Positions 57,583 through 64,000 of a DNA stretch of 64,000 nt are shown one piece after another. The position numbers were made by a program, and so were the translations under genes. This DNA comes from Nemertoderma westbladi (taxonomy: Eukaryota > Xenacoelomorpha > Nemertodermatida > Nemertodermatidae), in assembly GCA_032718475.1 (NCBI GenBank), contig JAUCBJ010005584.1, positions 24,160-88,159 on the forward strand. Direction: 5' to 3'. Numbering within the stretch: the first letter of the stretch is position 1; the number at the start of each line of letters is the position of its first letter. The notes under the pieces were generated by a model. The model was not told the origin of the DNA and did not search any database. It saw only the letters and a list, made by a program, of their open reading frames with translations.

Positions 57583-59552
57583 GAAACAGGAAAAGGGCCC
57601 CCTGGACTGACAACAAAATTCAGAAGTGCCGAAATGACCTTCATAAGGTGCAGAAAGAGTCCCGACTCAAACAGACTACAGCGGCCAAGAATGCAGTTAA
57701 GGCTGCATCTAGGTCCCTGAACAGGCAGTACTATGCTAATCTACAGGAGCTAATAAACCAACAGGTTGATGCCATCAATGATGCTGACGACAGCAGGCAA
57801 TCATCCCAGGCATGGAAATCGATCAATCTGCTTACTGGGTGGAAAAGCCAACCAACCACCAAGGTTAAGGCTGAATCACCAGACGATCGCCTCAATGGTT
57901 GGAAAGCCCACTTTGAAAAGCTCCTCAATAATGACAGGGTATTGCCTGATAACTTTATAGAAGTAAAAGTGTCTGAGTCTGTACTCCCAGATATTCCCAT
58001 TGGCGATATCTCCTTTGCAGAAGTGAAGGCTGCTGCAAAGAGCATTAAGACCAATCGTGCCAGTGGAGTAGATGGTGTTCCCCCTGAGGTCTTTAAAATA
58101 CCTGAGTGTTTAAAGCTCATCTATCCCATCATAGTAGACATGTACCGAACAACAAGAGTCCCACAAGAAATGAAAACAAATAAGTTGGTGCCAGTTCCCA
58201 AGAAGGGCAACCTAACACTCTATGGTTCTTTTCGGGGAATCTCATTGATCTCGATTGCTGCAAAGCTATACAATAGGATTCTATTAAATCGCATCAGGGA
58301 TCCCATTGAGAGACTGCTCCGTGGAAATCAGAATGGGTTCCGTAAAGGTCGTGGGACCATGGAGCCCATTTTGGCACTTAGAAGGATAATTGAAGAGTTA
58401 TCAAAAAAGAAAGACAGGCATCTGGCTGTTATCTTTGTTGACTTCTTCAAGGCCTTTGATTCAGTCTCTCGCTCATGTATGTTCAGCATACTTTCATTAT
58501 ATGGGATTCCTGATGAAATTATTGCAGCAATCAGATCAGTATACGATGGTTCGACAACATTTGTGTCTAGTGTTGACGGTGACACAGAACCATTTGAAGT
58601 GTTATGGGGCGTCCTCCAAGGAGACACACTTGCACCATTCTTGTTCATTATTGTGGTTGACTATGTTCTACGCATGTCCTTAGATCATTATAATGATGAT
58701 GGGGTGATGATAACTCCACCTACTGGCTCCAGAAGTCGAGGAAATCCTGCCAAGTACCTAACTGATCTAGACTTTGCTGATGACTTAGGAGTACTCTCAG
58801 AATCATTAGAGGGAGCCCAACGGCTCCTCAGCTCATTAGAACATGCTGCTTCTAGTGTTGGTCTTTTTATTAACTCCAGAAAGACCAAAATTCTGACAGT
58901 TAACTTTGAAAGTCCTCAGCAAGTCTCTGATCGGATGAGCATAAGCTCAAAGGATGGTATGCTTGAGCATGTGGACGACTTCTGTTACCTGGGATCATGG
59001 ATCCAGAAGTCAGGTGAGGACCTTCGAATACGTAAGGGAAAGGCATGGGCAGCCTTGAATAGGTTTTCCAGGATTTGGAAGTCACCGAGAATTAATCGAA
59101 AACTTAAGGTCCGATTATTTAGAGCAGCAGTAGTTCCAGTACTCCTCTACGGGAGTCCATGCTGGGCTCTAACTGCTGAGGACACCAAATCTCTGGATGG
59201 CACATTCACAAGAATGCTACGCCAGGTTCATTGTGTCAAGTACAATGCACACATCTCCAACCAGACACTATATAATATTGGAGGTGTCTCATTGGTTCCC
59301 CCAAGCTTGACACTAGAACAAAATCGGCTCCGCTTTGCAGGACATTGCTTTCGCCGTGAGCACCAGCCAGTGCATAATCTTGTACTTTGGCAGCCTCATG
59401 GAGTGAATAAGCATGGTGGACAGCCCATGACTTTCTTGAGACGCATCTTAAAGGACACTGGCCTTAAAGATGCGGATGATCTAGCAAATGTCATGGGTGA
59501 TAGGGAGTTGTGGCGGTGCAATTTTGTTGACAAGCCAGCACAGCATTCTTAA
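57583..59552 (+). pseudogene. RTE-like ORF, reverse transcriptase half
   Basis: Open from the TGA near 57582 to TAA at 59550-59552. RT motifs: NRASGVDGVPPEVFK, LVPVPKKGNL, NGFRKGRGTMEPILALR, FVDFFKAFDSV, VLQGDTLAPFLFIIVVDYVL and LDFADDLGVL (catalytic FADD). The thumb and C-terminal region include CYLGSWIQKSGEDL and GSPCWALTAEDTKSLDG. The plan matches RTE-type elements; assignment to RTE versus RTEX or Proto2 would need a phylogeny. Confidence 0.9.
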
Positions 59553-59603
59553 AAATGCAGCTGCAATGCAGCATGCCGATCCTAGTAGTAGTTGAGTAAC
59601 GTT

Positions 59604-62000
59604 GTGCACACTCATTCTTTCTTCGGGCTTTCTTACATGAATTCTCTTAGGAGACGTAGGAGGAGTTTTTCTTACCTGTTCTCTCCTGTCATTGGTTCGA
59701 GACTTGAATTTACTTACATCTTTAGGCGCTTTGTTGACGTAGTAAGATCTTTCAGTGTCTTTCCCGCTGTCCTCTTCTTGAGAAGCTTGGCTTTCGCCAT
59801 CGTCGGTATAACACCGTCGGTGTTACCTTTCTCCTAGAAACGGGTTTCTCACTTACCTTATTTTCCGGTGTCTTCTCTCTGGACTGCTTTAGGAGCTGTA
59901 ATTTTACTTCTCCATCTAAGAATGACATGAGATCAGCCATGGTAGGGTCTCGTCGTTGTTGTTCCATCATATATAACACTTTCTTATCCCAGCGTGTACC
60001 TACTCCACCCTTTGGTAAAGTAGAGGCCACGGCTCCAATAACCATAGAACTCTGATATTCATGAGACTTACCTAGCCAATCTAATTGTCTACAGATCTCC
60101 TGAATCTCATCGGAAAACTCTATAATCCCGCTGCTAATGAACTTTCGGGGGGCTACCAATTTTGCATACAAATACCTAGCTATGTTATTCCTATTACCAT
60201 GCCTGATGTTTAGTGTATCCCAAACTTGTCTTAATCCATCTGGATGTCCAATAAACTTTAACGCCATTAACTTGGGAGATCCTTCCAAGCACTCGATGAG
60301 GAATCTAAGTTTCTCTCCGTTAGATAGCGCAGAGTTCTGTATGTTATCTTTGTAATATTCATTAAAAGGTAACCATTTCATCTCATCTCCATTGAACTTG
60401 ACGATCTCTCCCACCTTTACCGCTTGACGGGCTTCGGTTCTAGCCATTTGACGCGTAAAACTTTCTTGGGCCATCGTATTATTTAATATCGAGTTATCGG
60501 TATATAAATTTCTCGGATTATTATCAGGTCTATATGGAATATCATTGTCAACAGGTTTATAATTACCCTTAATAGGGTTTACTATAGGAGTTTCTACTTC
60601 ACTAGCAGTATAGATGCGTGTAGGCTCCACACCTTGCGCATGAAATACTTCAGACCAAACAGGTTGACACATTGTTACTGGGGTTGGTGGTATACCCCTT
60701 TGGGTATTTACTAATTTATCGCGTTCTAACGCGATACTCTGCTGCACTTCTTGCAACTCTAACCTACTTTCCCTTACCGTGCCCTTGAACTGCTGAACAG
60801 TTCCTTCCATCTCCCGGACCTGCTGAGAGGAGCACTTACGGTGTTCCCTCAGCTGCCCGAGCAGGAGACCCATCTCCCGTCGTCCCTCATCCACCCTCTC
60901 CACCGCCGAAGCGGGAGCCGCCAACATAGTAGTGGGTGGACGCGGGACAACGGGCGACAAATCATGGATATTTCGCTCGGAGTCCAGGACAGGAACTGTC
61001 TCAGGGGTTGTTCTGCTGGGCACAGGTAGTTTAGTGCTGTGCAAAGGGAATTTAGAGGTAGGTTCTAGGAGTACAGGTGTCTCTGTTACCGAAGGGGTGG
61101 CTTCGAGAACAGGCCATGTTTCAGGGTCATCTACTATAGTAGGGAGTCTTTCTAATCTAATAATTTGGTCTGTGGGTTCTGTACTACCTAAGTCTGTGCT
61201 AGCTAGTTGCCTTCTAACAGCTGGGGGCAAATCAGGCAATTTCTGACAATGGGACATTCCTCTACGCCTACTTAGACGAGATCTATTTCCTCCGCCTTCA
61301 AGATCAGTGGTATCGCCTTCATCAGATGATGTATATCCTTGTCTTTTGGGAGTAGATCGACACATCATCTGCATTTGACTAGCTGTTAACTGTTTATTTA
61401 TGCAGTCTTGCTTCTCTTGAAGATTTTCCAACTCTAGTTGGGTGGTTTCTTCAGAAGCTCTCCGTTCTGCTTCTGCCACTGCCGCTGCCACTGCCACTGT
61501 CTTTCTGTCTTCTATACGTTTTTTCTTTACTTGTTCTTCTTGGACCCTAGCGATGCGGAGTCTTTCATCAAATTTAGCTTGGTTCGCAGCTAACATTTCC
61601 GCATCTATTGCGTCCAACACAAGCTTGGCTCCTTCACTATTAGGGCGAAGTCCGGACAGCCGTCTCCTCAACTCTTCGTCACCTGGAAATCGTTGATAGT
61701 CTGACAGATAGATGTCAATAGCATCCCTCTTATGTGGTTTCTCTGCTGTCGCTTCACTTTCCACTTGGGAAAAGGTAGCGTCTGTTGATTCTCCATGGGT
61801 TGAGCGCTCAGCCAGCTGAGATTTCCACTGGGCCGTTCCTTGAACCTTGAGACTCACCCGCTGGAACCAAGTCTTTACGGCAACTTGCAACGACGTGTCC
61901 TGTCTTCTTTTCGAAGCTTCCTCAAAGGCCGATAGGATTAGTCTGATTCTTAGAATTCTTTCTCTAACTTGATAAAGCAGCTCTCCCTGCTCTTGTTGTC
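59604..62000 (-). pseudogene. BEL/Pao gag, capsid and coiled-coil part
   Basis: On the minus strand the frame is open from the LTR-like repeat (about 62000) without an ATG to 59752; a one-base shift near 59820 moves it into the frame ending at the RTE duplication. Features: AFEEASKRRQDTSLQVAVKTWF at the start, split here as AFEEASKRR and LQVAVKTWF; a charged coiled coil (about 120-190 from 61890); Pro-rich middle; then capsid-like LRFLIECLEGSPKLMALKF, RQVWDTLNIRHGNRNNIARY. The lost ATG, frameshift and RTE insertion mean it is dead. Confidence 0.85.
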
Positions 62001-62142
62001 CTTGGGGTTTTTGATGAGGGAAATCTTAATAGAATAATGAACGATATCGCCAAAGAAATAATTTTCCACTTCATTTCAAATCAAATTAATATTAAATTAA
62101 ACAATAACAAATACATAATACAGTAATAAGACATACAGACAT

Positions 62143-62181
62143 AAACCAACGTTTCAACTCAAAATAGAGCCATCTTCAGGG
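62143..62181 (-). ncRNA. Hammerhead-ribozyme-like motif
   Basis: Minus strand reads CCTGAAGATGGCTC, a loop, then GAGTTGAAACGTTGG. CTGAAGATG and GAAAC flank a GCTC/GAGT stem, the layout of the minimal hammerhead motifs described in Penelope-like elements. The core departs from CTGATGA, so activity is doubtful. TTGAAACGTTGG recurs in the right arm (near 62629). Confidence 0.45.
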
Positions 62182-62372
62182 TAAGTAAAAACAACTGCCT
62201 ATTCTAATACTGGATTAACGGTGCAACAAATACAGGCCTAAGTAAACACAATTTTTAATAATACTACATAGTGATTATAAATCTAACTACAGTAATATAC
62301 AAACTCAAAATAATTCCCAATAGTATCCCCCCCCCCCTTTTTCACCCCCCCCCCCCCCCCCCCCAATAAAAC

Positions 62373-62618
62373 CTAAATTAGTGATAGTTGAAAGCTACAT
62401 TCGCGATTGTTTAGTGTCGGGCTTAATTTTCTGATGAAAAGTGCCTCTTTAATGCGTAGCTGGTATTTGGTTTGAGCTGTTCCTATAATCTCGAAGTTGT
62501 CTAAACTAAAGGTGTGCCCCGTTTCCCCCCAGTGGATAAATACAGCTGAGTTCCTCGGAGGATTAAACTGTTTTCGCACTAATGACCTGCCTGTGTGTTC
62601 ACACACGCGAACCGCCAA
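62373..62618 (-). pseudogene. Penelope GIY-YIG endonuclease C-terminal part
   Basis: 81 codons, open at the 5' side. The sequence has RVCEHTGRSLVRKQF, SAVFIHWGETGHTFSLDNF and LRIKEALFIRKLSPTLNN. The (SAVxxH...TGH) and (RIKEALFI...P.LN) blocks mark the second half of the GIY-YIG domain found at the C-terminus of Penelope-like polyproteins. The GIY/YIG strands and all of RT are missing because of 5' truncation. Confidence 0.85.
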
Positions 62619-62787
62619 TTGTCTTTCGGTTGAAACGTTGGTTTATGTCTGTATGTCTTATTACTGTATTATGTATTATGTATTTGTTATTGTTTAATTT
62701 AATATTAATTTGATTTGAAATGAAGTGTAAAATTATTTCTTTGGCGATATCGTTCATTGTCCTTGGGGTTGTCGAAACAGTTGTTCT

Positions 62788-63949
62788 TGTACGCGCTTTT
62801 GAAGACCTTTAGCAGTTTAACCTGCCAAAATTTATATGTCTTTTGGTTTATAAATAGACTTTAGAAGATGACAAATATTTAATACCAATAAACACAACAT
62901 TAGCAGAAGCCAGCCTAGTGCGCGTCCATTCACCCGCTGGATATACCCGGGAGACTGGATTCTGAGGGCTTAGATTATTATTGCAGTGTAAGCTTACTGT
63001 ATTATTCGATTGATCATTAATAAATTATTTCTGACTAATATTATTCACTTTCGGGAAATATTAACAGTTCCTTTAGGACGTGGCGCTCTATCTAAGTAAA
63101 CAGAGATATGACTTATACTAATCACAACGGTAAGTCGGTAAGGCTTATGATTCACGTATGAGGCGCATTCTTTAGGAAATGCTTAGTTATCAATCACTAT
63201 CAGGCACACTACCGGTAACACACAATACTGCTCACTAATTTGCCGACCGTCAATGAATTTTATCATATATAAAGCGAACAGCAATTGACTCATGTAGGGC
63301 TTACCAAATAGCATTAAATTCACTACAAACCACAACAATATTAGTCGCAATCGCTATATATAACCCGCCTCTCTAACCTGTAGTGTATCAAGAAAATTGG
63401 GAAATTTGGGTTCTTTATATATGTTCTCCAAATAATATTCAACCAAAACACAACAGTAAATAGCAGTATAATAATGTATGTTGAACCGATAATGCAAGAA
63501 TAGAAACAAGTTGATATGAATTGATATATGATGTGATAACAGTTATACGCTCTATAATTTAAGCCTACTAATGTTTCTTCTAAAGTATGAAACGAATTGA
63601 CTCTAGAGCCGGTGTTCCTGGCCTAGATAGCAACAACACAACAGTATCACGAAAAAACAGTAAGACTGAACACTCCTAGTATGATCAGCCGAAAAGCTCC
63701 ACATCGACAGAAAAAATCGCTCTGATTGGCTTAAGCTAAACAAAGAACCATGTGGCCAATGGCTGTTTCCATGTCAGCAACCAGCTGTTAGATGTCGTAA
63801 TATGAATCATCACGGCTAAGCTGTGAAAGGTATTTGGTGCATTGCAGGTTTTTTGCCTTACCATGTCCGCCAAAACACGTATATAGCAGAATGACTTTTA
63901 TGTCCGTTAAAACACCTATAACGGTACCTTGCGGGCGAGGGGAATATAT
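62788..63949 (-). repeat. LTR-like repeat, copy 3
   Basis: On the minus strand it ends GCGCGTACA at 62788, next to the BEL gag frame, and extends right to about 63949. Shared blocks with 42296-43481 include TTCACCCGCTGGAT, ACAGTTCCTTTAGGACGTGG and CCAATCAGAGC. The expected TGTAAAAGC start is missing; instead it runs straight into a fourth copy at 63950. The position fits a 5' LTR of the BEL element, but no tRNA-primer site starting TGG follows it. Confidence 0.65.
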
Positions 63950-64000
63950 TGTTCGCGCTTTCAGACCTTTGGCAGTTTAACCCGCCAAATTAGAATGTCT
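63950..64000 (-). repeat. LTR-like repeat, copy 4 (cut by window end)
   Basis: TGTTCGCGCTTTCAGACC followed by GCAGTTTAACCCGCC is the same terminus as at 42296 and 62788. Only 51 bases are inside the window. It is in direct tandem with copy 3. Confidence 0.75.

Larger units (their letters stand above)
55837..59591 (+). mobile_element. Full-length RTE-like LINE inside BEL gag
   Basis: 3755 bases flanked by a perfect 12-bp duplication TTGAGTAACGTT (55825-55836 and 59592-59603), inserted antisense to gag. It has a 5' UTR of about 400 bases, one long ORF and a short 3' UTR ending CTAGTAGTAG, a trinucleotide tail typical of RTE elements. It is the best copy of the family that also occurs at 7.8, 24.3 and 31.0 kb. 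Two lesions (a frameshift near 57487 and a TGA near 57582) make it inactive. Confidence 0.95.
62010..62756 (-). mobile_element. Penelope-like element fragment
   Basis: Flanked by a 14-bp duplication TTGTCCTTGGGGTT (61996-62009 and 62757-62770). Inverted arms of about 125 bases (AATGAACGATATCGCCAAAG at 62037; inverse ending at 62756) enclose the 3' part of a Penelope endonuclease. Inverted terminal copies with 5' truncation are characteristic of Penelope-like elements. A C-rich tract (62329-62364) lies between ORF end and left arm. It is inserted just upstream of BEL gag. Confidence 0.85.

Overview
The window looks like a repeat-dominated stretch of an invertebrate animal genome. It is AT-rich, has intron-containing gene pieces with GT/AG boundaries, and carries BEL/Pao retroelements, which are known only from Metazoa. 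I cannot name the species from sequence alone. There are no bacterial operons, rRNA genes or CRISPR arrays. Almost every long reading frame belongs to a transposable element, and most are broken.

Layout, left to right. 1-4.0 kb: a CR1/L2-like LINE on the minus strand, hit twice by the same unknown repeat. 4.0-7.8 kb: an internally deleted BEL/Pao element (minus) with a short LINE tail inside it (10-bp target duplication). 7.8-11 kb: a rearranged RTE-like LINE with an inverted internal segment, then BEL integrase scraps facing both ways. 11.4-13.1 kb: a foldback element whose arms carry TCTG microsatellites. 13.1-15.0 kb: a basic ORF and an LTR-like regulatory stretch. 15.3-16.1 kb (minus): a signal-peptide exon and a possible partner exon, split by a 60-bp minisatellite. 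16.8-19.7 kb: dead Copia pol (minus) and a dead CR1-like LINE (plus). 21-22.9 kb: gag-protease of a Gypsy-like element interrupted by a tRNA-derived SINE. 23.3-26.2 kb: two more LINE fragments and a second SINE. 27.1-28 kb: a 42-bp minisatellite.

28.1-31.0 kb (minus) holds the only convincing host gene: the final exon of a cell-surface glycoprotein (Thr-rich stalk, hydrophobic C-terminus) and an upstream calcium-binding EGF exon. Their splice phases match, and the intron between them contains a TTAA-flanked piggyBac-type MITE. 31-38 kb is a patchwork: an RTE 5' fragment, an LTR-like repeat, simple repeats, and a foldback built on palindromically arranged TTAGTTCCAAT units. 38.2-42.2 kb is a nearly complete CR1-like LINE with ORF1 and ORF2 overlapping as ATGA.

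42.3-64 kb is the most interesting part. An LTR-like repeat occurs at both ends (42.3-43.5 and 62.8-64 kb). Between them on the minus strand are BEL/Pao gag, protease, RT, RNase H and integrase (about 62 to 50.9 kb), then an unrecognised, decayed gene block (46.4 to 43.6 kb) in the position where an envelope-like third gene would lie. Later insertions split this region: an RTE-like LINE (12-bp TSD), a Penelope-like fragment (14-bp TSD) and two TTAA-flanked MITEs. The two LTR-like copies are only about 80% alike by eye, so whether they bound one element is uncertain.
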